Positions 1 to 10,300 of a DNA stretch of 64,000 nt are shown in pieces. The stretch is taken from the NCBI GenBank assembly GCA_028749205.1, contig JAQULR010000005.1, forward strand, positions 1 through 64,000. The letters are read 5' to 3'. Under the pieces are notes generated by a model. That model searched no databases and was not told where the DNA came from. It saw only the letters and a list, made by a program, of their open reading frames with translations. Position 1 is the stretch's first letter. Every line of letters starts with the position of its first letter. The translations under genes were made by a program, and so were the position numbers. Source of the DNA: Acidobacteriota bacterium. GTDB lineage: Bacteria; Acidobacteriota; Aminicenantia; Aminicenantales; Saccharicenantaceae.

Positions 1-1166
1 AAGAGTGTTCCCCGTGGGGCCTCGATTAGCCCGACACCCTCTGATTTCTTTTTACCTTTTGTGACCAGTTGATCACCGGTAATTTCTTTATCATTAAGCA
101 GCTCTTTGATGACTTCAGCGGCGTGTAACATTTCAATCAATCTGGCCCAGTGGCTGTGGAGAGTCATATTGTTAGGTTTCCCGCTGGTATAGGCTTTGTA
201 GATTTCAAACTCCCGCTGGGCTCGAGGGCTGGGAATATAATCGCAGGTGTTGAGTCTGGCGATCGGACCGACCCGGTACCAGCCTTTCTCTTTCCCCAAT
301 TTCTTGAGATAAGGGAACTTCATATAGCTCCAGGGCCTGACCTCCTCTCCGATGTATTCCAGGTAATCACTGTAATCAACATCGTTAAGGACTTTCCGGC
401 CTTCGGCATCGACAGCTCTGAGCACTCCGTGGTATAAATCCAGGGCTCCGTCCTTTCTTACCAGGCTCAAGTGGTTTGAGGGAAAAGCAGCAAAATTATC
501 TATCACTTCCTTATTTTCCTGGTGGATTTTTTTGAAGATCTCCACCGCCTCTTGGGCCCAGGAGATTATCGTATCGATGTTGTCTGGGGCAGCAGATTTT
601 AGGAAATTATCTTTTTCTTCCGGGGTCAAGCTTTTGTTAACCCCGCCAGGGATAGCTCCAGTGCCATGGATTTTTTTCCCAGCAGTGGCTTTGATGATTT
701 CCTGACCGAATTTTCTCAGGATGACCCCTTTTACGGCAATCTCCTTATGCATCTTGGCTACCCCGATTATATTCCTGATGGCCGGATCGGCATCGAAGCC
801 GAAAAGAAAATCGGGCGAGCTAAGATGGAAGAAATGCAAGGCATGGGATTGCAACATCTGTCCGTAATGCATTAGACGTCGGATTTTTTCAGCAGTTGGT
901 GGTAGATTTTCCGGAGAGACCCCAACAATGATATCCATGGCTTTGGCTCCGGCTAAATGGTGGCTTACTGGACAAATTCCACACAGGCGCTGGACCAAGA
1001 CCGGTATTTCCCAGTAAGGCCGGCCTTGAACAAATCGCTCAAAGCCACGGAATTCCACCACATGGAAGCGAGCCTGAGACACCCGTCCGCTATCGTCCAG
1101 ATGGATGGTGACTTTACCGTGTCCTTCTACTCTGGTTACCGGTTCTATCGTTATCTTTCTGGCCAT
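1..1166 (-). CDS. hoxH: [NiFe]-hydrogenase large subunit, HoxH-like (partial, runs off window start)
   Basis: Reverse-strand translation from ATG at 1166: MARKITIEPVTRVEGHGKVTIHLDDSGRVSQARFHVVEFRGFERFVQGRPYWEIPVLVQRLCGICPVSHHLAGAKAMD; contains the N-terminal Ni-binding RxCGxCxxxH motif; absent from the ORF track because it has no stop inside the window. Confidence 0.9.
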   Translation of the reverse strand, partial: MARKITIEPVTRVEGHGKVTIHLDDSGRVSQARFHVVEFRGFERFVQGRPYWEIPVLVQRLCGICPVSHHLAGAKAMDIIVGVSPENLPPTAEKIRRLMHYGQMLQSHALHFFHLSSPDFLFGFDADPAIRNIIGVAKMHKEIAVKGVILRKFGQEIIKATAGKKIHGTGAIPGGVNKSLTPEEKDNFLKSAAPDNIDTIISWAQEAVEIFKKIHQENKEVIDNFAAFPSNHLSLVRKDGALDLYHGVLRAVDAEGRKVLNDVDYSDYLEYIGEEVRPWSYMKFPYLKKLGKEKGWYRVGPIARLNTCDYIPSPRAQREFEIYKAYTSGKPNNMTLHSHWARLIEMLHAAEVIKELLNDKEITGDQLVTKGKKKSEGVGLIEAPRGTL

Positions 1167-1179
1167 TTTCTTACATCCT

Positions 1180-1725
1180 TTAATCGTATTTTATTAGTTG
1201 ATAATCGAGTTTTATTGGCCTTCCCTGAATCAAAGCCGAGAGAGCTTCCCAGATCAGGTCAGCTGATGGAGGGCAGCCAGGTAGAAAATAATCAATCTTG
1301 ACTATTTCGTGGCAGGGATAAACCCGGTCTAAAAGAAGCGGGAGCTCCTCATCATTTGGGATAAAAGCATCCTCAGGAGCAACTGTTAGAGACTTAATAT
1401 AGGCTTCCTCTAAGCATTCTTTAAGCGGTATGGTATTGCGCATGGCTGGCAGACCACCCATGATGGCACATTCTCCAACTGAGATGAGAATACGGCAGTT
1501 TTTTCTGAAATAACCCAGAACCTCCACATTTTCAGCATTGCAGCAGCCGCCTTCGATTAGGCCGATATCCACCGGCCTGGTGAAACTTTTAATATCGTCA
1601 ATTGGAGATTTGTCGAATTCTACCAACTCAATAAGGTTTAGTATTTTTTCGTCAATATCCAAAAAGGACATATGACAGCCAAAGCATCCTGCTAAAGAAG
1701 CTGTCGCTATTACCGGTTTGGTCAT
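1180..1725 (-). CDS. hoxY: [NiFe]-hydrogenase small subunit, HoxY-like
   Basis: SLAGCFGCHMSFLDID, EGGCCNAEN, SVGECAIMGG, PGCPPSADLIW: proximal [4Fe-4S] cysteines of the 20-kDa subunit family. Confidence 0.9.
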   Translation of the reverse strand: MTKPVIATASLAGCFGCHMSFLDIDEKILNLIELVEFDKSPIDDIKSFTRPVDIGLIEGGCCNAENVEVLGYFRKNCRILISVGECAIMGGLPAMRNTIPLKECLEEAYIKSLTVAPEDAFIPNDEELPLLLDRVYPCHEIVKIDYFLPGCPPSADLIWEALSALIQGRPIKLDYQLIKYD

Positions 1726-1745
1726 TTTCTCACCTCTTTTAGCTT

Positions 1746-2444
1746 TTATTCCTTCTCTTCTATTTCGCTGCCGATAGGCCGATAGTCAAATTTACGTTTT
1801 CCGATCGGAATCCGGAAGCCAGCCTCTTTTTTAAGGATGGCTCCAACTGGACAGATATCCATGGCTTGCTGGACCTGCTCATTGCTCATCTCGGTAGCCA
1901 GCTGGCGGTCAACATTTATTCGCAGGTTGTTAGACCTTTCGTGTAGAGCAAAAATTTTCTGGCCGTCCTCAGTCTGAACGCCCCGGACACAACGCTGGCA
2001 CTGAACGCAGCGGTTATGTTCCAACAGGAATTTTGGAAAAGCTTCTATTTCTCTTTTTGGGAAAAGATAAGGGAAACGGGGAACCATAATCTGGTAGCGA
2101 TAGGCCAAAGCTTGGAGCTCGCAATTGCCGCTTTTCTCGCAGGCCGGGCAGAAATGATTGCCCTCGACAAATAGCATCTCAATTAAGGCCTTCCGGTATT
2201 CTTCGACTTCGGGGGTCATATTCTCAATGATCATACCTTGAGTTACTGGCTGGGTGCAGGAGGCCATCCACCGGCCGTTAGACTTGACCGAACAGATGCG
2301 GCAGCTGCCAACTGGCTTTAAGCCCTCAAAATGGCAGAGCACAGGAATATAAATGCCGTTAGCTTTAGCCGCTTCGTAGATTGTCTGGCCGGGTTCGGCC
2401 AAGCCTTCCTGGCCATCAACAGTGAATTTTATCTTATCAGACAT
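1746..2444 (-). CDS. hoxU: NAD-reducing hydrogenase diaphorase subunit, HoxU-like (NuoG N-terminal type)
   Basis: 2Fe-2S region CHFEGLKPVGSCRICSV...SCTQPV, HFCPACEKSGNCELQ, and CVQCQRCVRGV. Confidence 0.88.
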   Translation of the reverse strand: MSDKIKFTVDGQEGLAEPGQTIYEAAKANGIYIPVLCHFEGLKPVGSCRICSVKSNGRWMASCTQPVTQGMIIENMTPEVEEYRKALIEMLFVEGNHFCPACEKSGNCELQALAYRYQIMVPRFPYLFPKREIEAFPKFLLEHNRCVQCQRCVRGVQTEDGQKIFALHERSNNLRINVDRQLATEMSNEQVQQAMDICPVGAILKKEAGFRIPIGKRKFDYRPIGSEIEEKE

Positions 2445-4236
2445 GCTCGTTCTCCTCCTGGAAATTTCTTCCGGTCAAGATGCAGGCCTCGGCCACGGCT
2501 GTTATCAGGTCAAACTCAGAAATGAACTCGGCTTCTTTAACTATTTTGCTCTCATATAGCTTCCTGAAGTTAGTTAAGGTGGTCAGCACCGGGTTGGCTG
2601 AAGTTTGACCCAGGCCGCAGCGGCTCGTGGTTTTGATGATTTTCCCCCAGGCTTCAATTTCTTTTAAATCCTGTCTGGTTCCTGTACCCTTAATTATCTT
2701 TTCAAATTTCTTCTTTAGGAGGACGTTCCCCGCCCGGCAGGGAAGACACCAGCCGCAGCTTTCTTCTATAAAGAAGTCAAGGAAATTAGCCACGACCGAA
2801 AATAGGTCACGGCTACTGTTGAAAATTATAACTGAACCGCCCGTGGCCAGGTCTGAAAAACATATCTTACGGCTAAAGCCCGGCTCACCAATGCACTGTC
2901 CAGAGGGACCGCCTACTTGGATAGCAAAGGTCTCTCTGGCTCCTGCCATTTTTAAAAGTTCATCGATCGTCAGCCCGAATTCTACCTCGTAAATACCTGG
3001 CCTGTCACAATCTCCAGAAACGCTCAGCACTTTAGTTCCGGCAGAAACCGATGTCCCCATGGCTCTGAACCAGTTAGAACCGTTAGCCATTATCCTGGTA
3101 GCGGTGGCTAAAGTCTCAACATTGTTGACAGTACTTGGCATATTCAGATAGCCTTTCTGAACTGGGAAAGGAGGCCGGTCTCTTGGCTCGCCTCGCTTTC
3201 CTTCAGCAGATTCTATCAGAGCAGATTCCTCTCCACAGATATAAGCCCCGGCGCCCATCTTGATCTCTACCTCAAAATCGAATCCTCGGCCAGCTATGTT
3301 TTTGCCCAGCAGACCTTGCTCTCTCATTTTTTTCAGGATGTTCTCAAGATATTTTTTGAGGTAGGAATACTCATGTCGCAAATAAAGAATTCCCTGCCTG
3401 GCTCCCACGGCGTAGCCAGATATGACCATACCTTCAAAAACCATTTCGGGTCTTTCGGTTAGAATTACCCGGTCTTTGAAGGTTCCTGGCTCTCCTTCAT
3501 CAGCGTTACAAATGACATAATGCTCTGGACCTTTTTCTTTACGGCATAATTCCCATTTAAGGCCGGTGGGGAAACCGGCTCCACCCCGGCCCAGCAGGTT
3601 GGCTTTTTTTATCTCATCAATAACTGCCTCGGGAGAGGTTTCCAGAGTTTTATGGATGGCCGTACCCGCTAAGTAGTCGTCAAAAATAACCGGTCCAGAT
3701 TTTCTTATATTATTTTTGACCATAGCTTTGACCAGCTCATGACTGTTAGCCCCGTCACCGAACTCCTCTACCATTTCCTGGACAGGCTTTCCCTGTTTCA
3801 TCCAGGAGGCGAGCTTCTTGACTTTTTCTTTATTAAGCCTGGTAAAAATAACTTCATTAATCAAGGCAGCCGGTTCCTGATCATTCATACCGATGCAGGA
3901 AGTTTCCATAAGGGTTATCAACCCATCAGAAGAAGTCTTTCCGAAGGGGCAACCGGCCTCTTCCTCAAAAGCCAGGGCCACTTCCTGGCGGCCTGCCATT
4001 TCAGAGGTAATAGAGTTGTTTAGATAAACAACATATTTTCCCAGTGGCCGGGCTGAAAGAAAATGGTAGAAACTTATAAGGCCCTCTACCTCAGCTATCG
4101 AGATCCTAAAGGCTTTAGCCACCTCAGCCACGGCTTTTTCTGAAATATATCCCTCAGCGGCCTGGATATCTTTGAGGAGTTCAATAAGTCTGGTCCGATC
4201 CAGGTTGTATTTAGAGATAATTTTTTTATAATCCAT
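2437..4236 (-). CDS. hoxF: NAD-reducing hydrogenase diaphorase subunit, HoxF-like (NuoE-NuoF fusion)
   Basis: NuoE-like N-terminus followed by NuoF: LLGRGGAGFPTGLKWE, GAGAYICGEESALIESAEGKRGEPRDRPPFP, ESCGWCLPCRAGN...SRCGLGQTSANP; start placed at internal MDYKK. Confidence 0.88.
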   Translation of the reverse strand: MDYKKIISKYNLDRTRLIELLKDIQAAEGYISEKAVAEVAKAFRISIAEVEGLISFYHFLSARPLGKYVVYLNNSITSEMAGRQEVALAFEEEAGCPFGKTSSDGLITLMETSCIGMNDQEPAALINEVIFTRLNKEKVKKLASWMKQGKPVQEMVEEFGDGANSHELVKAMVKNNIRKSGPVIFDDYLAGTAIHKTLETSPEAVIDEIKKANLLGRGGAGFPTGLKWELCRKEKGPEHYVICNADEGEPGTFKDRVILTERPEMVFEGMVISGYAVGARQGILYLRHEYSYLKKYLENILKKMREQGLLGKNIAGRGFDFEVEIKMGAGAYICGEESALIESAEGKRGEPRDRPPFPVQKGYLNMPSTVNNVETLATATRIMANGSNWFRAMGTSVSAGTKVLSVSGDCDRPGIYEVEFGLTIDELLKMAGARETFAIQVGGPSGQCIGEPGFSRKICFSDLATGGSVIIFNSSRDLFSVVANFLDFFIEESCGWCLPCRAGNVLLKKKFEKIIKGTGTRQDLKEIEAWGKIIKTTSRCGLGQTSANPVLTTLTNFRKLYESKIVKEAEFISEFDLITAVAEACILTGRNFQEENEHV

Positions 4237-4338
4237 ATTAAACCCCTGAATAAAATTAAATTTATTTATATCATAAATTACCACCTTAAACCAAGAATAA
4301 TCTTGAGAAATTATTACTTATTTCTTATAATACCAAGC

Positions 4339-4620
4339 ATGAAAATTGACCTTAATAATCTCAGCCGTTTGGCTAACCTGGAATTGACGGAAGATGAAAA
4401 GGAGCTTCTACCAGGCCAGATGGAAAAAATAATTGACTGGGTTGGACAACTTTCTACCCTGCAAATAGACGGGGAGGAGAAATTTATTTCAGTTGATTTT
4501 AACCTTAGACTGGACGAGGACCTTCCCCGGGAATCTCTTCCCCAGTCAGAGGTGCTGTCTATGGCTCCTGAGGCAGAAGGCGATTATATAAAGGTTCCCA
4601 GGGTACTTACAGAAAAATGA
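4339..4620 (+). CDS. gatC: Asp-tRNA(Asn)/Glu-tRNA(Gln) amidotransferase subunit C
   Basis: MKIDLNNLSRLANLELTEDEKELLPGQMEKIIDWVGQL; immediately upstream of gatA. Confidence 0.9.
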   Translation: MKIDLNNLSRLANLELTEDEKELLPGQMEKIIDWVGQLSTLQIDGEEKFISVDFNLRLDEDLPRESLPQSEVLSMAPEAEGDYIKVPRVLTEK

Positions 4621-6089
4621 AGTTAATAGAGCTTGGATTAACTGAAGCGGTGGAGCTGGTAAAGAAGGGCGAGCTAAAAGCTAAACAAATAGTTGACGAC
4701 TACATCAGCCACATTGAGTCAGAAGATCCTAAAATCCAGGCCTATCTGAATTGTGCTTTTGACCGAGCCAGTTCGAGAGCTCTCGAGATAGACAACAAGA
4801 AAGAAAAAGGACGTTTGGCTGGGGCTATAATTGCAGTTAAGGACAACATTGTAACCCGGGGACTTAAAACCACCTGTGGCTCCAAAATTCTGGAACATTT
4901 CGTACCTCCTTATGATGCTGCAGTTGTCGAGCGGCTCGAGGCTGAAGACGCCATCATCATCGGTAAAACCAACCTGGACGAGTTTGCCATGGGGTCCTCG
5001 ACCGAAAATTCAGCCTTTTTCACTACCCGAAATCCCTGGGACCTGGAAAGAGTGCCAGGTGGTTCCAGTGGAGGATCGGCCGCGGCCGTAGCTGCTTTGG
5101 AAGCCATGGCTGCCCTCGGCTCGGAAACTGGGGGATCAGTACGTCAGCCGGCTGCTTTTTGTGGAGTGGTAGGTCTGAAGCCAACTTATGGCCGGGTCTC
5201 GAGGTATGGGCTGGTGGCTTTTGCCTCATCTCTTGATCAAATAGGGCCTATAACCAGGTCAGTTGAAGATTGCGCCTTGATTACTTCAGTAATCGCTGGT
5301 TTTGACCCCCGGGATTCGACCTCAGCCAGGTTTCCGGTTCCTGATTATTTTTCCGATCTGGGTGAGTTCAGTGAAAAAATCAGAATCGGGTTATTAACTG
5401 AATCTTCTTTAAAAGGAGTCAAGCAGGAAATCGCAGAGAACTATCATCGGGTTCAGGCTTTAATGGCAGAGCTGGGATTCGAAACTAAAAGCCTAGATTT
5501 GCCATCCTGGCAGGTGGCACTCCCCTGTTATTATGTGATAGCTCCATCTGAAGCCAGCTCGAACCTGGCCAGGTATGATGGGGTCCGCTATGGCTTCAGG
5601 GCCGAAGCAAGAGATTTATCCGATATGTACGTAAAAACCAGGACCCAGGGCTTTGGGAGTGAAGTTAAAAGACGGATTCTGCTGGGAACCTTTGCTCTGA
5701 GCTCAGGTTATTACGATGCCTATTATGCTAAAGCTTCCCGGGCCCGCCAGGTTATAACTGGCGAGCTGCAGGCAGCTTTCGAGCTAGTTGATTTCATCCT
5801 GACACCAACCACGCCCGAAGCGGCTTTCAAAGTGGGAGAAAAGCGGGACCCGATTTCCATGTATCTTCAGGATTACTTCACGGTGACAGCCAATCTTTCC
5901 GGAATACCGGGGATTTCCATCCCGAGCGGGCTGACAGCTGCTGGGTTGCCTGTTGGGCTTCAAATTCTATCTCGGCCCTTTGAAGAATCAAAATTATTTA
6001 AATTTGCTTTTAAGCTTGAAAAAAGTTTTGATTTCCAGAATAATAGATACAGAATTAATACCTCAGGAAGGAGGAAGAATGAAAAATAA
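4617..6089 (+). CDS. gatA: Asp-tRNA(Asn)/Glu-tRNA(Gln) amidotransferase subunit A
   Basis: Amidase signature VPGGSSGGSAAAVAALEAMAALGSETGGSVRQPAAFCGVVGLKPTYGRVSRYGL. Confidence 0.96.
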   Translation: MKLIELGLTEAVELVKKGELKAKQIVDDYISHIESEDPKIQAYLNCAFDRASSRALEIDNKKEKGRLAGAIIAVKDNIVTRGLKTTCGSKILEHFVPPYDAAVVERLEAEDAIIIGKTNLDEFAMGSSTENSAFFTTRNPWDLERVPGGSSGGSAAAVAALEAMAALGSETGGSVRQPAAFCGVVGLKPTYGRVSRYGLVAFASSLDQIGPITRSVEDCALITSVIAGFDPRDSTSARFPVPDYFSDLGEFSEKIRIGLLTESSLKGVKQEIAENYHRVQALMAELGFETKSLDLPSWQVALPCYYVIAPSEASSNLARYDGVRYGFRAEARDLSDMYVKTRTQGFGSEVKRRILLGTFALSSGYYDAYYAKASRARQVITGELQAAFELVDFILTPTTPEAAFKVGEKRDPISMYLQDYFTVTANLSGIPGISIPSGLTAAGLPVGLQILSRPFEESKLFKFAFKLEKSFDFQNNRYRINTSGRRKNEK

Positions 6090-6774
6090 AAGACTTTGGT
6101 TAGTCGGTTTTGTTGCTGCCATTGCTCTGATCTATGCGGGCTGCTCTTCATCTCCCGAAAAAGCCTTGCTGGATAAATATTTCCATGCCCTGTCTATGTC
6201 TGATAACCAGACTATGGCTGCCATGGCGGTTGAACCTCTGGCTATAGAAGCTGAAAGCTATGAGATTATCAGCATAAGTGAAGAGAAAGTTGAGCCTGTT
6301 ATTCTGCCTGAACTTAATAAGAAAGAAATGGAAGCTAAAAAGGCAGTGGAAGACCATATTGGTCCTGTGGTTGATGCTAAAGATGCCTTAGACACTGCCA
6401 AATATGACCTGGATAATGCCAGAACCTCAGGTGCCCGAGCGGCATTGAAGAGAAAAGTTGCCGAGCTCCAGGCCAAATATGATGAAGAATACAATATTCA
6501 CACCGAGCTTCAGAAACAATATACAGAGGCCAAAGAGGCAGCAGCTAAAGAAGAACAAATTACGCTTTTTTCTCTTAATGTCCAGGCGCTTCCAGGAGTA
6601 AGGGATCTGCAGGGTGATGTTCATTCCAAAGAGGTTCTTATTAAAGTCAAAACTAAAGCTGGGACCGAGAGACAATACAATGTTTTATTGAGGAAGTATG
6701 TCCTGAAAGATGATGCAGGGCAAACCTTAAATGGCCGCTGGATTATTGTCAAGTTTGTGCCCGTCAGCGGCTAA
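6079..6774 (+). CDS. Putative lipoprotein with coiled-coil segment
   Basis: Signal peptide and lipobox (MKNKRLWLVGFVAAIALIYAGCSSS); start overlaps the gatA end by 11 nt. Confidence 0.7.
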   Translation: MKNKRLWLVGFVAAIALIYAGCSSSPEKALLDKYFHALSMSDNQTMAAMAVEPLAIEAESYEIISISEEKVEPVILPELNKKEMEAKKAVEDHIGPVVDAKDALDTAKYDLDNARTSGARAALKRKVAELQAKYDEEYNIHTELQKQYTEAKEAAAKEEQITLFSLNVQALPGVRDLQGDVHSKEVLIKVKTKAGTERQYNVLLRKYVLKDDAGQTLNGRWIIVKFVPVSG

Positions 6775-6840
6775 GGCAATCTCTGAAACGAAGCTTTTTT
6801 AAAAGCCCTTAAAAAGGGGAAGGCCTTTATTACCATTGTA

Positions 6841-6868
6841 TTGACATTTTAAGATTTTTAGCTATAAA
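6841..6868 (+). promoter_or_regulatory. Sigma70-type promoter of tRNA-Lys/tRNA-Glu
   Basis: TTGACA (6841-6846), N16, TATAAA (6863-6868), about 30 nt upstream of tRNA-Lys. Confidence 0.7.
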
Positions 6869-6898
6869 TAACCTTTCATGCACTCTTCAATTAAGAAG

Positions 6899-6970
6899 GG
6901 GCCGTTAGCTCAGAGGGAGAGCACCGGCCTTTTAAGCCGGGTGTCGCTGGTTCGAGTCCAGCACGGCTCA
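6899..6970 (+). tRNA. tRNA-Lys(TTT)
   Basis: Cloverleaf GGGCCGT/ACGGCTC acceptor, anticodon stem CCGGC-CTTTTAA-GCCGG, T arm GCTGG-TTCGAGT-CCAGC; CCA not encoded. Confidence 0.95.
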
Positions 6971-6975
6971 TTTGT

Positions 6976-7050
6976 GCCCCTGTCGTCTAGCCCGGCCTAG
7001 GACATCGCCCTTTCAAGGCGGCAACACGGGTTCGAATCCCGTCGGGGGCG
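6976..7050 (+). tRNA. tRNA-Glu(TTC)
   Basis: Acceptor GCCCCTG/CGGGGGC, anticodon loop CTTTCAA, T arm with TTCGAATC; CCA not encoded. Confidence 0.94.
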
Positions 7051-7132
7051 CTATTTTTTTTCGGGTGGGAAATAGGATTTAGAAATAAACACAGTAAGAG
7101 CCCACCTCACATAAAAAAGACTTTAAGACAAA

Positions 7133-7207
7133 TGGTGGGCGGTACTGGGTTCGAACCAGTGACCTCCGGTTTGTAAGACCGGCACTCTGCCCCTGAGCTA
7201 ACCGCCC
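7133..7207 (-). tRNA. tRNA-Val(TAC)
   Basis: Reverse complement GGGCGGTTAGCTCAGGGGCAGAGTGCCGGTCTTACAAACCGGAGGTCACTGGTTCGAACCCAGTACCGCCCACCA; anticodon loop CTTACAA; CCA encoded. Confidence 0.94.
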
Positions 7208-7233
7208 GATTTTTAACTTCGAGGTTTAGATTT

Positions 7234-7262
7234 AAATTATGTAAAAGGCGCTTGTTTGTCAA
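7234..7262 (-). promoter_or_regulatory. Putative sigma70-type promoter of tRNA-Val
   Basis: Reverse-strand TTGACA, N17, TAATTT upstream of the tRNA. Confidence 0.5.
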
Positions 7263-7384
7263 GATTGGCCTGAACGTTTTTGTTATCCCAGGATTAACAG
7301 AGAGCCGAATCCGAAACATTCCTTTGACCGAACATGAAACAAATACTAAAATAATATCTTAACCCACTGATTAAGTTAGGTATA

Positions 7385-10300
7385 ATGCCTGATAGCGAAA
7401 TTTTAATCATCGATAAAATCAAAAAATTTCAGGAACTTTTAGCTGCCTGGGAATCAAGTACCGTAGTTGAAACAAAGCTTTCGGCTGAAGAAGTGGTCAA
7501 AATCGCCTCGGAGCTGATTTCTGCCGACAAGCTGAAATATCTTGATCGAGATTCCGCCCGGACTTACCTAAACCTGACCTCTTCTTCAAATTTCCTTCGA
7601 CAGCTCAAATACCCTGACGGATGCTATGAGTGGGCAGAGACCTGTTTCGCTTTTATCCAACATTCTGGTTACAAGCTCTTCAATCTTTTTGAGGAAAGAG
7701 TTCGAGAATCTCCTGATGGCATTATGTTTGTTGACTTATCAGTTAATCCAAGCCGGCGCTGGACGCGAGCAGAAGTCAGCCATTATCTGAAATTATTAGC
7801 CGGTTCCTTTTTTCTGTTGTCCGGGGATAATGATCCTCGAGTAGCTATTTTCAGCGAAAATAGTTTTGATACTGCCTGCTGTGATCTGGCCAGCCTTTTT
7901 TATGATATTTTGGTCTCCCCAATTAACCCGAGTTTCAGTTTTGAAAACCTGGAAATGATTTTTGATCAGTTGCAATTTAACCTGGCCATTACTGATTCGC
8001 CAGAGAGGCTGAAGCTGCTGGAAAGACTTAAGCAGAAAACCGGCCGAAATTTTGAGATTTTATTAACCCGGAGATTTGAAATTCCTGATTCTCAGGCCAG
8101 ACTTTTAGGGCAGCAGGTGAGAAGCCTTGATCAGTCTAAAGTTGAAGATCTTTTAAGGCACAGGAGGCACCGAAGTCTTACCGAAGTTTCGACGGTTATG
8201 TTTACCTCTGGCAGCACCGGGCAGCCAAAGGGTGTCTCTTTTTCTGAATATAACCTGATTACAAAAAGATTTGCCAGGGCGGCCGCTCTCCCGCAAGTGG
8301 GCCAGGATGAAGTGTTACTTGCCTTTCTGCCGCTTTATCATACTTTTGGGCGCTATTTTGAATTATTGGGTTCGATATTCTGGAGAGGCACCTATGTTTT
8401 TTCTGGCAATCCATCTGCAGCTACTCTGCTAAATTTGTTCCCCCAGGTAAATCCAACAGGTCTGGTTAGTGTTCCGATCCGCTGGCTGCAAATATATGAA
8501 AGATGTTTAGAGAAAGTAGGCCAGGTCAGTTCTAAAGAAGGAAAGAGAGAGGCAGTAAGGTCAGTTATAGGCTCTAATTTGCGATGGGGAATATCTGCTG
8601 CCGGTTATCTTGAACCTAAGGTCTTTCACTTCTTTGAAAAACACGAGGTTAACCTGGTCAGCGGATTCGGATTGACCGAAGCTACCGGCGGCTTGACCAT
8701 GACTCCTCCTGGCCGCTATGTTGACAATACCCAGGGACTGCCCCTGCCGGGTGTTGAGCTCAAGTTAAGCGAGGAAGGAGAACTATTAGCTCGTGGCCAT
8801 TATATTGCCCGTTATCTTGAGGATAAAGGGCCCGGCGATGAGATTCCCTATCCTGGTGATCCAGAAACAGATTATTGGTTGAGAACAGGAGATATCTTCA
8901 GGATCCTTCCTAATGGCTATTATCAAATTGTTGACCGTATCAAAGACATATACAAAAATAACCGAGGCCAGACGATTGCTCCTCGAAAAGTTGAGGATAA
9001 GTTTAAATCTGTTCCGGGGATTAAGAGAGCTTTTCTGGTGGGAGATGGCCGACCCTTCAATATCTTGCTGATTGTCCCAGACAGCGACTGTCCTGAATTG
9101 ACTCAGACTCTTGGGAAAGAAGGTGAGAAAGAATACTACAAGAGAATAATAGAAGCGGCTAACCTGGACCTGGCCACCTACGAAAGGATAATAAATTTTG
9201 CCCTTTTAGACAGGGATTTCAGTAGGGAAAAAGGCGAGCTGACTGCTAAAGGGAGTTATAACCGGAAAACCATTGTGGCCAATTTTTCTGATTTAATAGA
9301 GGATCTCTATAAGAAGGATTACCTCGAATTTCGAGGTAAGACCTATAGGTTAAAGATTCCCTTTTGGGTGATTAGAGATCTGGGTTTACTTGAGGATGAT
9401 TTTAAGCTGGCTGATGGCTGCCTCAATGACCGCAGCCGATCACTTTCTCTAATTATAGAAGAAGCTGGAGAAGGTAAAAGATACCGAATAGGAGATCTGG
9501 TTTATGAGTTAAAAGATGATCTTATCGACCTGGGTCTTTTTGCTCGCCAGCCGTTTCTCTGGTGCGGGAATCCAGCCTTAGTTCAATTTTTGAGGGTAAA
9601 AGAGGGCTGGGATACGCCCATGTCCAATGTTTCTAATCGGATCAGATTAGCTTCAGAAGAAGCAGAAATATCTTATCAAAAGATCCCTGCTCCTCACGGA
9701 TTAACCGATCCTTCCCTTATTAGAGTCCATCAACTGGTTGCCAGTCTTTATTTTGGCTCTAATGAGGAAGCTATCAGAGCTATGACCCAGATAGAGAGGC
9801 TTTTTTTTGAATCTGAAAATCTCAGGATTTCAACTCTAATAAGGCTAAGATTGGAAGCTCTGGCCAATCACCGAGATGAAAAAGTGCGTTGCTGGGCTTA
9901 CCGACTTTTAATTCTTGATCAACCCCGGCCGGATTATGTCCCCTCTCTTGAGGATTTTGTGGAATCAGGACGAACTTTTCTCAGTAAAGAATCAATCGAG
10001 GAGATAGCTTCCTCAGCTTTGGGGAGTGGCCGGTTTGAAGCACTAAGAAGAAGGCTGGCCGGTTACCGGGCATCATTGAAATGGCCGGCTTCGCCCTCAA
10101 CTCATGCCCAATTTAGGCACATTTTTCAATTACTGGTGGGCTTTGCCCAGGTTCATCCCGAATACAGGCCAGATGTAGTTGCAGAACTGGCCAGCTGGGC
10201 ATTGCATCAACAGGATCAGATCCTTTCAGCCGAAGCAGAAAGGTTAATAGAGAACCTTAATTTGGTTTTACGCTTGCAGATAAAGGTTAGTCTTCCGGAA

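Noticed and set aside
150-1301. Plus-strand ORFs at 150-437, 666-875 and 957-1301
   Set aside because: Antisense to the partial hoxH-like gene (the last also runs into hoxY), which has a strong minus-strand translation with NiFe motifs
7107-7319. 70-aa minus-strand ORF (…YKPEVTGSNPVPPT…)
   Set aside because: Covers tRNA-Val; this peptide is a typical spurious translation of a tRNA gene
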